A stretch of 39,141 nucleotides of DNA from Aquabacterium sp. (lineage in GTDB: Bacteria > Pseudomonadota > Gammaproteobacteria > Burkholderiales > Burkholderiaceae_C): the NCBI GenBank assembly GCA_023150345.1, contig JAKLLB010000035.1, positions 1-39,141 of the forward strand, in the 5' to 3' direction. Numbering within the stretch: the first letter of the stretch is position 1; each line of letters begins with the position of its first letter. The position numbers were made by a program, and so were the translations under genes. This document shows positions 17,987 through 28,568 of the stretch, piece after piece. The notes below the pieces were generated by a model. That model searched no databases. It was given only the letters and a program-made list of their open reading frames with translations, and was not told the DNA's origin.

Positions 17987-18047
17987 ACGCCAGACGGGTT
18001 TCGGGCATGATAGACCGCATGTCCGCAACCGGTTTCGCGCGCCTGCC

Positions 18048-19007
18048 ATGAGTGTCTTCCTGCTGCGGCGCCTGGCGGCCTTTGCGGCCACGCTGGCGGT
18101 GGCCTCGGTGCTGGTGTTCGCAGTGCTCGAGTTGCTGCCCGGCGACGTGGCGCAGGTGATGCTGGGCGACACTGCCACGCCGGAATCCCTGGCGGCGCTG
18201 CGCGCCAAGTTGGGTCTGGACCGACCGGCCCTGCAGCGCTACACCGACTGGATCGTGGCCTACGCGCAGGGCCGCACCGCCGAAAGCTACTCGTACGGCA
18301 CGCCCACGGCCGAGCTCATCGTCGAGCGGCTGCAGGTCACGCTGCCACTGGCCGCGCTGGCGATGGTGCTGACCACCGTGCTGGCGCTGGCTGCGGGCGT
18401 GTACGCCGCGTCGCGCCACCACCGCCTGGGCGACGTGGGCGTGATGGCCCTGAGCCAACTCGGCATTGCCATCCCGAGCTTCTGGTTCGCCATTCTGCTG
18501 ATCCTGCTGTTCGCGGTGAAGCTGCAGTGGGTCAGCGCCGGCGGCTTTCCTGGCTGGAGCGCCGACGACGGCGGCGGTTGGGTGCAGGGGCTCGCAGCGC
18601 TGGCCCTGCCGGCGCTGGCGCTGGCACTGGTGCAGGCGGCCATCCTGGCGAGGGTCACCCGCTCGGCGGTGCTCGAAGTGATGCGCGAGGACTACGTGCG
18701 CACCGCGCGCGCCAAGGGCCTGAGCCGCCGCGCCACGCTCTGGAAGCATGTGCTGCGCAACGCCATGATCCCGGTGCTCACCATCATGGGCCTGCAGTTC
18801 GCCAACCTGATCACCGGCACCATCGTGGTCGAGAACGTGTTCGTGCTGCCCGGCATCGGCCGCCTGGTCTTCCAGGCCATTGCCAACCGCGACCTGGTGG
18901 TGGTGCGTGATGTCGTGATGCTGCTGGTGGCCGTGGTCGTGGTGGTGAACTTTGCCGTCGATGTGCTCTACGCACTGGTCGATCCGCGGCTGCGCGCGGA
19001 GCGTTGA
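18048..19007 (+). CDS. Peptide/nickel-type ABC transporter permease (DppB/OppB-like)
   Basis: A 319-residue inner-membrane permease starting MSVFLLRRLAAFAATLAVASVLVFAVLELLPGD, the standard N-terminus of DppB-type permeases. The EAA loop for ATPase contact is clear: DYVRTARAKGLSRRATLWKHVLRNAMIPVLT, followed by GTIVVENVFVLPGIGRL. Six membrane segments are expected. A partner DppC-like permease lies 0.8 kb downstream, and the two ATPases and the binding protein are 8-10 kb further along the same strand, so the full transporter is split. The likely substrates are di/oligopeptides or similar amides. Confidence 0.92.
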   Translation: MSVFLLRRLAAFAATLAVASVLVFAVLELLPGDVAQVMLGDTATPESLAALRAKLGLDRPALQRYTDWIVAYAQGRTAESYSYGTPTAELIVERLQVTLPLAALAMVLTTVLALAAGVYAASRHHRLGDVGVMALSQLGIAIPSFWFAILLILLFAVKLQWVSAGGFPGWSADDGGGWVQGLAALALPALALALVQAAILARVTRSAVLEVMREDYVRTARAKGLSRRATLWKHVLRNAMIPVLTIMGLQFANLITGTIVVENVFVLPGIGRLVFQAIANRDLVVVRDVVMLLVAVVVVVNFAVDVLYALVDPRLRAER

Positions 19008-19077
19008 AGGCCGGGAGCGGTCGCCGATGTTGGCTGGTGCCCGTTGGAGTCCGCTCGCTCGGGCCAAAGGCGCCGAC

Positions 19078-19278
19078 TCAGGTTTGCGGCGAAGCCCCCG
19101 GTGAACGCCGCCACCATCGCACGCCAAAGACGCCCAGCACCGCGCCCAGCGCAGCCGTGATCTCGATCAGCAGCAGCGCCGGCTCGATGAGCATGTCCGC
19201 CATGCCGGCGATGATCCAGCCGATGAAGGCCCCGGCCAGAAGTCCGATCAACGCAAACCCTGCGCCCCGCACCAGCAC
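19078..19278 (-). CDS. Small two-helix membrane protein, 66 aa
   Basis: Starting at GTG 19278, the 66 residues contain two hydrophobic segments (LVRGAGFALIGLLAGAFIGWIIAGM and LLLIEITAALGAVLGVFGV) separated by a short acidic link, ending in a basic tail. The first base is 1 nt from the stop of the upstream PilZ gene on the same strand, so translation is probably coupled. I do not recognise a family. The Gly-zipper-like pattern is compatible with a small helical-hairpin membrane protein. Confidence 0.5.
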   Translation of the reverse strand: MLVRGAGFALIGLLAGAFIGWIIAGMADMLIEPALLLIEITAALGAVLGVFGVRWWRRSPGASPQT

Positions 19279-19279
19279 G

Positions 19280-19657
19280 CTACCGCCCCACCAGCGCGGC
19301 CAGCTCGCGTTCGAGCAGGGCGGGGTCGCCCAGGTTGGTGGCGATCAGGGTGCGCAGGTGGGTGGCGCTGTCCAGGCCCAGGGCCAGGCAGCGCAGGCCG
19401 GCGCGGTGGCCGTCGGCGTGGGCCACTTCGCACGACATCACGATGCGCAGCGGCGGGCCGCCGCCGGCTTGCAGCGTCACGCCCAGCAGGCAGGGCAGCC
19501 CGGCCATGCCCAGCCAGTTGGGCGGCACTTCGATCAGCGCGCCCTTGAAGGAAAGGTCGACCACGCGCACGTCGCAGGTCTGCTCCAGGCAGGCCCAGCG
19601 GCCGGGTGCATTGAAGGCCACACGGGCGTGATCGCGGCGTTCGTGTTGGGAGCTCAC
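19280..19657 (-). CDS. PilZ-domain protein (putative c-di-GMP receptor)
   Basis: A 125-residue single-domain protein. The c-di-GMP motifs are present: RRDHAR at residues 7-12 (RxxxR) and DLSFKGALIE (D/NxSxxG) about 25 residues later. The remainder is a short beta-barrel. PilZ proteins bind cyclic di-GMP and modulate motility, polysaccharide or secretion functions. Here it stands on the opposite strand between two permease genes of one ABC transporter, together with a small membrane protein, so the pair interrupts the transporter gene order. Confidence 0.82.
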   Translation of the reverse strand: MSSQHERRDHARVAFNAPGRWACLEQTCDVRVVDLSFKGALIEVPPNWLGMAGLPCLLGVTLQAGGGPPLRIVMSCEVAHADGHRAGLRCLALGLDSATHLRTLIATNLGDPALLERELAALVGR

Positions 19658-19804
19658 GGCAGGACCTCAGCGCAACGGCAGGGAAAACCATCCGGCTGAC
19701 GCTCGGCAGCCGGATGGCGCCGAACGCACGCGCAGGCGGGACGATGGCGCCAGTGTGCACCACGCGCCGCACAGCGCGCGTGACTGACCGCACAATGCGC
19801 GCCC

Positions 19805-20644
19805 ATGGCACCCGGATTCGCCCGCCGCGCCCTCGCGCATCCGAGCTTCCTGTTGGGGGCGGCGCTGACGCTCGTGCTGGTGCTGGCGGCGCTGGTGTCG
19901 CTGCTGTGGTCGCCGTATCCGCCGGCCGAGATCGACATTCCGGGCAAGCTGCGCCCGCCCAGCGCGGCGCACTGGCTGGGCACCGACAGCCTGGGTCGCG
20001 ACATCGCCTCGCAGTTGCTGGTGGGCGCACAGAACAGCATCGTGGTGGGCGTGGTCGCGGTGGGCATCGGCCTGGTGATCGGGGTGGCGCTGGGCTGCCT
20101 GGCGTCGGCCCGCCGCGGCTGGACCGAGGAATTGGTGATGCGCGCGGCCGACTTCACCTTCGCCTTCCCGGCGCTGCTGTCGGCCATCATGCTGGGGGCG
20201 ATCTACGGGCCCGGCCTGCTGACAGGCATCGTGGCCATCGGCATCTTCAACATCCCGGTGTTCGCCCGCATCACGCGCGGCGCGGCCAATGCGGTGTGGG
20301 CGCGCGAGTATGTGCTGGCCGCGCGTGCCGCCGGCTTCGGCGCCTGGCGCATCACGCTCGACCATGTGCTGCCCAACATCGCCGGCATCCTCATCGTGCA
20401 AGCCACGATCTCGTTCGCCACCGCCATCCTGGCCGAGGCGGCGCTGTCGTACCTGGGGCTGGGCACGCAGCCGCCGCAGCCGAGCTGGGGCCGCATGCTC
20501 AACGAGGCGCAGAGCCTGCTGTTCCAGGCACCCATGCTCGCGGTGTACCCCGGGGTCGCCATCGCGCTGGCCGTGCTGGGCCTGAACCTGATGGGCGACG
20601 GCCTGCGCGACCTGCTCGACCCCAAGCTGGCCCGGCGCCGCTGA
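19805..20644 (+). CDS. Peptide/nickel-type ABC transporter permease (DppC/OppC-like)
   Basis: A 279-residue permease. HWLGTDSLGRDIASQLLVGAQNSIVVG is the conserved N-terminal block of DppC proteins, and EYVLAARAAGFGAWRITLDHVLPNIAGILIVQATISFATAILAEAALSYLGLG holds the EAA loop and following helix. About six membrane segments are expected. It is the natural partner of the DppB-like permease at 18048-19007. panB starts 93 bp downstream on the same strand. Confidence 0.92.
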   Translation: MAPGFARRALAHPSFLLGAALTLVLVLAALVSLLWSPYPPAEIDIPGKLRPPSAAHWLGTDSLGRDIASQLLVGAQNSIVVGVVAVGIGLVIGVALGCLASARRGWTEELVMRAADFTFAFPALLSAIMLGAIYGPGLLTGIVAIGIFNIPVFARITRGAANAVWAREYVLAARAAGFGAWRITLDHVLPNIAGILIVQATISFATAILAEAALSYLGLGTQPPQPSWGRMLNEAQSLLFQAPMLAVYPGVAIALAVLGLNLMGDGLRDLLDPKLARRR

Positions 20645-20737
20645 AGCCGCCGTTGCTGCACCGCAGCAGTTAGACTCGCGCCGTCACAGCCCCCAGCCGT
20701 TTCGGGGCCGGATGCCCGGCACCGCTGCAGTACCCCC

Positions 20738-22401
<1,664 letters not shown>

Positions 22402-22529
22402 GCGTGCCGCCGCGGCTCCACCCTCGGGTGTGGCCGCCAACGGACAGGCCGACCTCAGGCACTTGCCGTGCATCAACGCCGCGCCGTTCGGCAGTGCCGG
22501 GGCACTGGCGGCTGTGGTATCCATGAAGC

Positions 22530-24344
22530 ATGGCCACGAAACGCACCACCGCCTCGATGCAAAGCCCGTCTGCACCTGCCGCCGAGGCCGCCGCTCCGCC
22601 GCCCGCTGCCGACCCCGAGGCCCGCGCCCGCGCCACCGCCGCCGCATTCGATGCCGCCTTCCATGCCCAGGCCGCCGGGCTATCGGCAGGATTGAGCCCG
22701 ATCTCCCTGGCGCTGGCCTACACCGACTGGGCATTGCACCTGGGCACCCAGCCGGCGCAAAGCCTGAACCTGGCGCTGAAGGCCCAGCGCGGAGCCTGGC
22801 AGTGGTGGGCCGACACCTGGGCCCAGCGCAGTGACGGGCATGACACCGGCGAGGACCTGCGCTTCTCGCATCCGGCCTGGCACCAGTGGCCCTACGCGCC
22901 GGCGGTGCAGGCCTACCTGGCCGCCGAAGGCTGGTGGCGCGAGGCCACCGCGCTGCGCGGCATGAATGCCCATCACCAGGAGCTGACCCGGGTGTTCGCG
23001 CGCCAGTGGCTCGACATGCTGTCGCCAGCCAACGCCGGGCTGGCCAACCCCGAGGTGTGGCAGCGCACGCTGGAGCGTGCGGGCGGCAACCTCATCGAGG
23101 GCGCGGCCCATGCGCTGGACGACTGGCGCGTGCGCCAGGGTCTGCCGCCGGCGCAGCCGCCCGAGCATCCCTACCAGCCGGGGCTGGATGTGGCCATCAC
23201 ACCCGGGCGGGTGGTGCACCGCAACCACCTGGTCGAGCTGATCCAGTACGCGCCGACCACACCCAAAGTGCATGCCGAGCCGGTGTTCATCGTGCCCTCG
23301 TGGATCAACAAGTACTACATCCTCGACCTGTCGCCGCACAACTCGATGGTGAAGTGGCTGGTGGGCCAGGGTCACACGGTGTTCATCCTGTCGTGGCGCA
23401 ATCCCGACGAGGGTGATGCGCTGCTCGACATGCAGGACTACCTCGAGCTGGGCGTGTTCGACCCGCTGGCGGCCATCGCGGCTCTGGTGCCGGGCGTCGC
23501 CGTTCATGCTTGCGGCTATTGCCTGGGCGGCACGCTGCTGTCCGTGGCGGCAGCGGCGCTGGCGCGCCCGCAACGCATCGAGCACGCCGAGCGGCTCAGC
23601 CCGCTGGCCAGCGTCAGTCTGCTGGCCGCCGAGACCGATTTCTCCGAGCCCGGCGAAATGGGCGTGCTGATCGACGAATCGCAGGTGGCGCTGCTCGAGG
23701 ACATCATGGCCGAGCGCGGCTTCCTCACCGGCCGGCAGATGGCCGGCTCGTTCCAGTTCCTGCATTCGCGCGAGCTGGTGTGGTCGGCCAAGCTGCGCGA
23801 GCTGTGGCTGGGCGAGCGCCTGCGGCCCAACGACCTGATGGCCTGGAACACCGACACCACGCGCATGCCGGCGGCCATGCACAGCGAGTACCTGCGGCGC
23901 TGCTACCTGCGCAACGAGATCGCGCAGGCCCGATACCCGGTGCAGGGCCAGCCGGTCTCGCTGGCCGACATCCGCCAGCCGATGTTCGTCGTCGGTACCG
24001 AGAAGGACCACGTCTCGCCGTGGCGCTCGGTGTACAAGCTGCACCGGCTCACCGACACCGATCTGACCTTCGCGCTCACCAACGGCGGGCACAACGCCGG
24101 CATCGTCTCCGAGCCCGGCCACGCAGGCCGGCACTACGCGATCCGCACCCGCCACCGTGGCGACACCTGGCTCGATTGCGGCGCCTGGCAGCACCGCGCC
24201 GAGCGCCGCGAGGGCTCGTGGTGGCCGGGCTGGCACGACTGGCTGATGACACACGGCAGCGGCCGCATGGTTCAGGCGCGGCAGCCTGTGCCCGGGCTGG
24301 GCGCGGCGCCAGGCCATTACGTGATGCAGCGCTGGGCCGACTGA
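22530..24344 (+). CDS. phaC: Class I polyhydroxyalkanoate synthase
   Basis: A 604-residue PhaC. An Ala/Pro-rich N-terminal tail precedes the PhaC N-domain (residues about 60-230). The alpha/beta hydrolase core has the lipase-like box GYCLGG with catalytic Cys331, the Asp493 in VVGTEKDHVSPW and His521 in NGGHNAGIV, a spacing that fits class I synthases. It polymerises 3-hydroxyacyl-CoA into PHA granules. The usual phaA/phaB/phaR partners are not in the window. The gene lies 128 bp after panC on the same strand, and I see no clear promoter in the gap. This could be a second, non-cluster PhaC copy. Confidence 0.94.
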   Translation: MATKRTTASMQSPSAPAAEAAAPPPAADPEARARATAAAFDAAFHAQAAGLSAGLSPISLALAYTDWALHLGTQPAQSLNLALKAQRGAWQWWADTWAQRSDGHDTGEDLRFSHPAWHQWPYAPAVQAYLAAEGWWREATALRGMNAHHQELTRVFARQWLDMLSPANAGLANPEVWQRTLERAGGNLIEGAAHALDDWRVRQGLPPAQPPEHPYQPGLDVAITPGRVVHRNHLVELIQYAPTTPKVHAEPVFIVPSWINKYYILDLSPHNSMVKWLVGQGHTVFILSWRNPDEGDALLDMQDYLELGVFDPLAAIAALVPGVAVHACGYCLGGTLLSVAAAALARPQRIEHAERLSPLASVSLLAAETDFSEPGEMGVLIDESQVALLEDIMAERGFLTGRQMAGSFQFLHSRELVWSAKLRELWLGERLRPNDLMAWNTDTTRMPAAMHSEYLRRCYLRNEIAQARYPVQGQPVSLADIRQPMFVVGTEKDHVSPWRSVYKLHRLTDTDLTFALTNGGHNAGIVSEPGHAGRHYAIRTRHRGDTWLDCGAWQHRAERREGSWWPGWHDWLMTHGSGRMVQARQPVPGLGAAPGHYVMQRWAD

Positions 24345-24424
24345 ACGCCGGCGCAGGCGCCTCACGCTCGCAGCCTGCAGCGGGCCTGCCTGCGGCCCCG
24401 GGCGTGCCCGGGTATGCTGCCGCC

Positions 24425-25816
24425 ATGCCCGTCGGGTCTCCGCTCACCGCATTGGCCGGCGCACCGATCGCCAGCGCCGGCGCGCCGGGCTGGCCGCATG
24501 CCGTGCCGCCCAGGTTGTGGCACTGTCTGGTGCTGGCCGCGCTGATGCACGCCCTGCTGGTGGCGCTGATCGGCACCGCCCCGGGCGGCACGGCAACGCC
24601 GGGCCAGGGCGTGTGGGGTCGAATCAACGTGGTTTTGGACATCGGCCTGCGCGGCCCGGGCGAGCGCGCTGGCGTCGGTGAGAGCACGCCTCCCCCCGGC
24701 CCCAGTACCGAGGGCCCGCGCGGGCCGGCCCGCACCGAGCGCGTCGGCGGCGCCGTGCGGCCGCCGCCCGTGCAGCCACTGCCGGACCAGCCGGGCGCGC
24801 AGCGCGAAGGCCGGTGGCAGGCCACCGAGAGCCCGCCCCCCGCGACGGCGGACGCAAGCCCGGCCGTGCCAGCCGAACCCCGCATCGCCGAGCCCGCCGA
24901 ACGGAGCGCCCTCACCGAAGCCGCCCCGCCCCCCGCGCCCGACGCCCTGATGCCGATGCCGCCCCCGGCCATGCGCACGGCGCCAGCGGTGCAACTGGAG
25001 TCGACAGACCTGCCGCCCGCCGTGGCACCCGTGCGCCCGCCACTGCCCGGCGCGACACCCATCGCCCAGCCCGAGCCGCCGCCGGTGGCGCTGCCCACAC
25101 CCACCAGGCGCACCCCAGCGCCGGTGAGGCTGAGCGACGCCGATGCCCCGCCCGCGCTGGCGACCGCCCGTCCTGCGGCACCCGAGCCACCGCCTGTGGC
25201 CATGCCCGAACCGGCGCCCCTGCCGGCACCGGCCCGGCGCGCCGTTGCGCCTGTGGACTTGGCGCCGGCCGACCGTGTCCTGCCCCCCACCTCCGGGCCC
25301 GCAGCTGCTCGCACGCTGCCAACGGTGGTCGCGGCGCCGGAGTCACCGTCGACCGCCGTTGCAGCGCCCACCGCCGCTGCCGCTCCCGCAGCGGCCGCCA
25401 CTACCGCCGATGCTGAGCGTCCACCGAGACCGACGCCGAGCACCACCGCCACAGTGCCTACTTCCGGCGCCGCAGCCACGGCCGGCACGCCCGGCCCTGC
25501 CCTGCAGGCACCGGGCTCGCCGCAGGCCGGCGCGCGCGTGGGCCACGACGTGGCCACGCCGCCGTCGGTGCCACCCAGCGCGCCGCCGCGGCTGAACCTC
25601 GACTACATGCGCCCCAGCGGCGGGGCGCTGGCCGCCCAGCCCAGGCGCGGTGCGCTCGCCCTGATGCCGGCGCCGCCGGAGCGCAAGTCCAAGCTGGCCG
25701 AAGGCATCGAGCAGGCGGCCAAGCCCGACTGCCGCACCGCCTACGCCGGGGCCGGTCTGGCCGCCGTGGTACCCCTGGCCATGGATGCGGCGCGCGGCAA
25801 GGGCTGCAAGTGGTAG
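24425..25816 (+). CDS. Proline/alanine-rich membrane-anchored protein, 463 aa
   Basis: The start at 24425 (MPVGSPLTALAG) gives one membrane segment (CLVLAALMHALLVALIG, residues about 37-53), then GQGVWGRINVVLDIGL, then roughly 300 residues dominated by Pro and Ala. The end is a compact domain (KSKLAEGIEQAAKPDCRTAYAGAGLAAVVPLAMDAARGKGCKW) with two Cys. The layout resembles a TonB-like anchor plus rigid linker, but the C-terminal domain is not TonB. I recall similar Cys-containing termini in unnamed betaproteobacterial proteins. It probably spans the periplasm from the inner membrane. No function is assigned. Confidence 0.65.
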   Translation: MPVGSPLTALAGAPIASAGAPGWPHAVPPRLWHCLVLAALMHALLVALIGTAPGGTATPGQGVWGRINVVLDIGLRGPGERAGVGESTPPPGPSTEGPRGPARTERVGGAVRPPPVQPLPDQPGAQREGRWQATESPPPATADASPAVPAEPRIAEPAERSALTEAAPPPAPDALMPMPPPAMRTAPAVQLESTDLPPAVAPVRPPLPGATPIAQPEPPPVALPTPTRRTPAPVRLSDADAPPALATARPAAPEPPPVAMPEPAPLPAPARRAVAPVDLAPADRVLPPTSGPAAARTLPTVVAAPESPSTAVAAPTAAAAPAAAATTADAERPPRPTPSTTATVPTSGAAATAGTPGPALQAPGSPQAGARVGHDVATPPSVPPSAPPRLNLDYMRPSGGALAAQPRRGALALMPAPPERKSKLAEGIEQAAKPDCRTAYAGAGLAAVVPLAMDAARGKGCKW

Positions 25817-25827
25817 CGTTGCACCCC

Positions 25828-26355
25828 ATGCCTGCCAACATCGAGATCAAGGCCCGCATCGACAGTGTCGACGCCCTGCTGCCGCGCGCCGTGGCCCTGG
25901 CCGACGACGACGATCACCCCCAGCGCATCCACCAGGACGACACCTTCTTCGTGGTGCCGCACGGGCGCTTGAAGCTGCGCGTGTTCGCCGACGGCGCTGC
26001 CGAGCTCATCCACTACGACCGCCCCGATACCGCCGGCCCCAAGCGCTCGGACTACCTCATCACGCCGGTGGCCGACGCCGACAGCCTGCGCGACGTGCTC
26101 GAGCGGGCCTGCGGGTTGAGCGGGCGCGTGATCAAGCAGCGCACGCTGGTGATGGTGGGCCAGACCCGCATCCACCTCGACCGTGTGCAAGGGCTGGGCG
26201 ACTTCCTCGAGCTCGAAGTGGTGCTGCAGCCGGGCCAGAGCGAAGCCGAAGGCGAGGCGATCGCGCGCGATGTGCTGGCCGCGCTGGGCGTGGCCGACTC
26301 GGCGCTGATCCAGGGGGCCTATCTCGACCTGCTGGGTGCCACCCAACCCGGATGA
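25828..26355 (+). CDS. CYTH-domain protein (class IV adenylate cyclase/triphosphatase-like)
   Basis: The 175-residue protein begins MPANIEIKAR, the N-terminal strand of the CYTH fold. Glu6 and Lys8 match the ExExK signature, with Asn at the first acidic position as in many short CYTH proteins. Further charged strand motifs follow: QDDTFFVVPHGRLKLRV, AELIHYDRP, KRTLVMVG-like VIKQRTLVMVGQTRIHLDRVQGLGDFLELEV. The fold binds triphosphates in a tunnel with metal ions; members include CyaB cyclase and thiamine or inorganic triphosphatases. Which activity applies cannot be told. Its stop overlaps the start of the next gene by ATGA. Confidence 0.82.
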   Translation: MPANIEIKARIDSVDALLPRAVALADDDDHPQRIHQDDTFFVVPHGRLKLRVFADGAAELIHYDRPDTAGPKRSDYLITPVADADSLRDVLERACGLSGRVIKQRTLVMVGQTRIHLDRVQGLGDFLELEVVLQPGQSEAEGEAIARDVLAALGVADSALIQGAYLDLLGATQPG

Positions 26356-27344
26356 CCGACGCCGCCCAGCCCCTGCTGCAGGTGCGCGACCTGCGCGTGG
26401 CACTGCAGACGCCGCGCGGTCCGGCGCTGGCGTTGCGCGGGCTCGACTTCGCCATCGCGCGGGGCCAGACGCTGGGCCTGATCGGCGAATCGGGCTGCGG
26501 CAAGTCGATCACCGCGCTGGCCCTGATGGGCTTGCTGCCCGAAGGCGCGCAGGTGTCGGGGTCGATCGCGCTGGACGGCCACGAGCTGGTGGACCTGCCC
26601 GAGGACGACTGGTGCACCTTGCGCGGCAACCGCATGGCCATGGTGTTCCAGGAACCGATGACCGCGCTGAATCCGCTGCATCCGATCGGCCGGCAGATCG
26701 GCGAGTCGCTGCGGCTGCACCGCGGACTCGATGGTGCCGCCGCGCGGGCTCAAGCGCTGCGCTTGCTCGAGCGCGTGCAATTGCCGCAGGCGGCGCGCCG
26801 GCTCGACGCCTATCCGCACCAGCTCTCGGGCGGACAGCGCCAGCGGGTGGTGATCGCCATTGCGCTGGCCTGCGGCCCCGACCTGTTGGTGGCCGACGAA
26901 CCCACCACGGCACTGGACGTGACCATCCAGCGCGAGGTGCTCGACTTGATCGCCGAACTGGTGGCCGAGGACGGCATGGCGCTGCTGCTCATCAGCCACG
27001 ACCTGGGCGTGATGGCGCAAACGGTGCAGCACATGATGGTGATGTACGGCGGCACCGTCGTCGAAAGCGGCCCCACGGCCGAGGTATTCGCGCGCCTGGC
27101 CCACCCTTACACCCGCGGCCTCTTCGCGGCACGCCCTCGCCTGGGGCTGGCCCGCGGCACCCGGCTGGCCACCATCGCCGGGCGGGTACCCGACCTGGCC
27201 GACCTGCCCGCCGGCTGCCCGTTCGCCGAGCGCTGCGCATGGGCAACCGATGCCTGCCGCGCCGCCCCGCCGCCGGCCCTGCCCGTCGGCCCCGGCCACG
27301 AGGCGCGCTGCCTGCGCCTGGACGACATCGCGGTCGCCACATGA
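26352..27344 (+). CDS. Peptide ABC transporter ATP-binding protein (DppD/OppD-like)
   Basis: The ATG at 26352 overlaps the CYTH gene stop (ATGA). The 330-residue ATPase has Walker A GESGCGKS at 45-52, the Q-loop [10 protein letters not shown], the signature LSGGQRQR, Walker [13 protein letters not shown] and switch His in ISHDLGVM. It ends with the Opp/Dpp-specific Cys-rich tail [15 protein letters not shown], a probable iron-sulfur or structural site. It should pair with the DppF-like ATPase downstream to drive the split permeases. A duplicated start-like segment follows its stop. Confidence 0.94.
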   Translation: MTDAAQPLLQVRDLRVALQTPRGPALALRGLDFAIARGQTLGLIGESGCGKSITALALMGLLPEGAQVSGSIALDGHELVDLPEDDWCTLRGNRMAMVFQEPMTALNPLHPIGRQIGESLRLHRGLDGAAARAQALRLLERVQLPQAARRLDAYPHQLSGGQRQRVVIAIALACGPDLLVADEPTTALDVTIQREVLDLIAELVAEDGMALLLISHDLGVMAQTVQHMMVMYGGTVVESGPTAEVFARLAHPYTRGLFAARPRLGLARGTRLATIAGRVPDLADLPAGCPFAERCAWATDACRAAPPPALPVGPGHEARCLRLDDIAVAT

Positions 27345-27466
27345 GCGTGAAGGGCCGCTCCCGAGCGCGAAACCCGCAGCCCGTAGGGCGGAGGGGTAGT
27401 CACATGAGCGCGCCGGGCCGCTCCCAAGCGCGAATCCCGCAGCCCGTAGGGCGGAGGGTAGTCAAG
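27342..27466 (+). repeat. Tandem duplication of a start-codon-bearing segment between two ABC ATPase genes
   Basis: Two copies of a 62-63 bp unit lie head to tail at about 27342-27404 and 27405-27466. Each begins with ATGAGCG and contains the 20-mer CCGCAGCCCGTAGGGCGGAG, ending in GGGTAGTCA just before the next start-like GTG/ATG AGCG. The true dppF-like start (GTG 27466) is in effect the third unit beginning. Each copy therefore carries a ribosome-binding-like GGAGG followed by ATGAGC or GTGAGC. Coding of a small peptide seems unlikely because the units contain in-frame stops. Confidence 0.75.
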
Positions 27467-28536
27467 TGAGCGCGCACGGGCATCCAGTGAATGCCGGCGC
27501 GCCCGCGCCCGTCGCCGGCGGTGCCACGCCGCTGCTGCGGGTGCTCGGCCTGGGCCAGCGCTACCGGCTGCCGCGCGAGCGCCTGCTGGAGCCGGCGCCC
27601 GTGGTGCAGGCCTTGCAGGATGTGAGCTTCACGCTGCACGGCGGGCGCAGCCTGGGCGTGGTGGGCGAATCGGGTTCGGGCAAGAGCACCCTGGCGCGCC
27701 TGGTGATGGCGCTGGAGCGGCCCAGCACGGGCCAGGTGTGGCTCGATGGCACCGAGCTGCATGCCCTTTCGGCGGCGCAGCTGCGTCGGGCCCGCGCCCA
27801 GTTCCAGATGGTGTTCCAGGATCCGTTCGGCTCGCTCGACCCCCGTCTGCCGGTGGGCCGCACCGTGGCCGAGCCGCTGCGCGCGCAGGGGCTGGCCAGC
27901 CGCACCGAATGCGGTGAGCGTGCCGCCGCCATGCTGGAGGCGGTGGGGTTGCGCGCCAGCGACGCGGCACGCTATCCGCATGAGTTTTCGGGCGGGCAAC
28001 GCCAGCGCATCGCCATTGCGCGGGCGCTGGTCACACATCCGCGGCTCATCGTGGCCGACGAGCCGGTGAGCGCGCTCGACGTCTCGGTGCAGGCCCAGGT
28101 GCTCAACCTGATGCAGGACCTGCAGGACCGGCTGGGCGTGACCTACTTGTTCATCAGCCACGACCTGGCGGTGGTCGACCTGGTGTGCGACGAAGTGCTG
28201 GTGCTGTACCAGGGCCGCACGGTCGAGCACGGCAGCCCCGACACCCTGTTCGCCGCCGCGGCCCACCCCTACACACGGGCGCTGATGCAGGCAGTGCCCC
28301 CGGCCCAGCCGCGACCCGGTGGCCCGCTGCGCAGCCGGTCACCCGCTGCGCCGGCGGTGGCCAGCGGCGCCGCCGCCGGCGCGGCGCCGGGCCATGCTTG
28401 CCCTTTTGCGCCGCGCTGCAGCTTCAGGCAGGATCGCTGCGTGTCCGAGGCGCCCGTCTGGCGCGAGCTGTCCAATGGCCACGCGGTGGCCTGCCACCGC
28501 GCCGAGGCGGTGCTGGCCACACCCATCGACGTCTGA
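27466..28536 (+). CDS. Peptide ABC transporter ATP-binding protein (DppF/OppF-like)
   Basis: A 356-residue ATPase starting at GTG 27466, preceded by GGAGGG in the repeated segment. Walker A is GESGSGKS, the Q-loop FQDPFGSLDPR, the signature FSGGQRQR, Walker B LIVADEPVSALD, and the switch is ISHDLAVV. The C-terminal Opp/Dpp tail has CPFAPRCSFRQDRC. Together with the DppD-like partner it powers the transporter. It is followed 32 bp later by the substrate-binding protein gene. Confidence 0.94.
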   Translation: MSAHGHPVNAGAPAPVAGGATPLLRVLGLGQRYRLPRERLLEPAPVVQALQDVSFTLHGGRSLGVVGESGSGKSTLARLVMALERPSTGQVWLDGTELHALSAAQLRRARAQFQMVFQDPFGSLDPRLPVGRTVAEPLRAQGLASRTECGERAAAMLEAVGLRASDAARYPHEFSGGQRQRIAIARALVTHPRLIVADEPVSALDVSVQAQVLNLMQDLQDRLGVTYLFISHDLAVVDLVCDEVLVLYQGRTVEHGSPDTLFAAAAHPYTRALMQAVPPAQPRPGGPLRSRSPAAPAVASGAAAGAAPGHACPFAPRCSFRQDRCVSEAPVWRELSNGHAVACHRAEAVLATPIDV

Positions 28537-28568
28537 TCCCCTTTGAAACCCAACCCGAGGAGCCCCCC

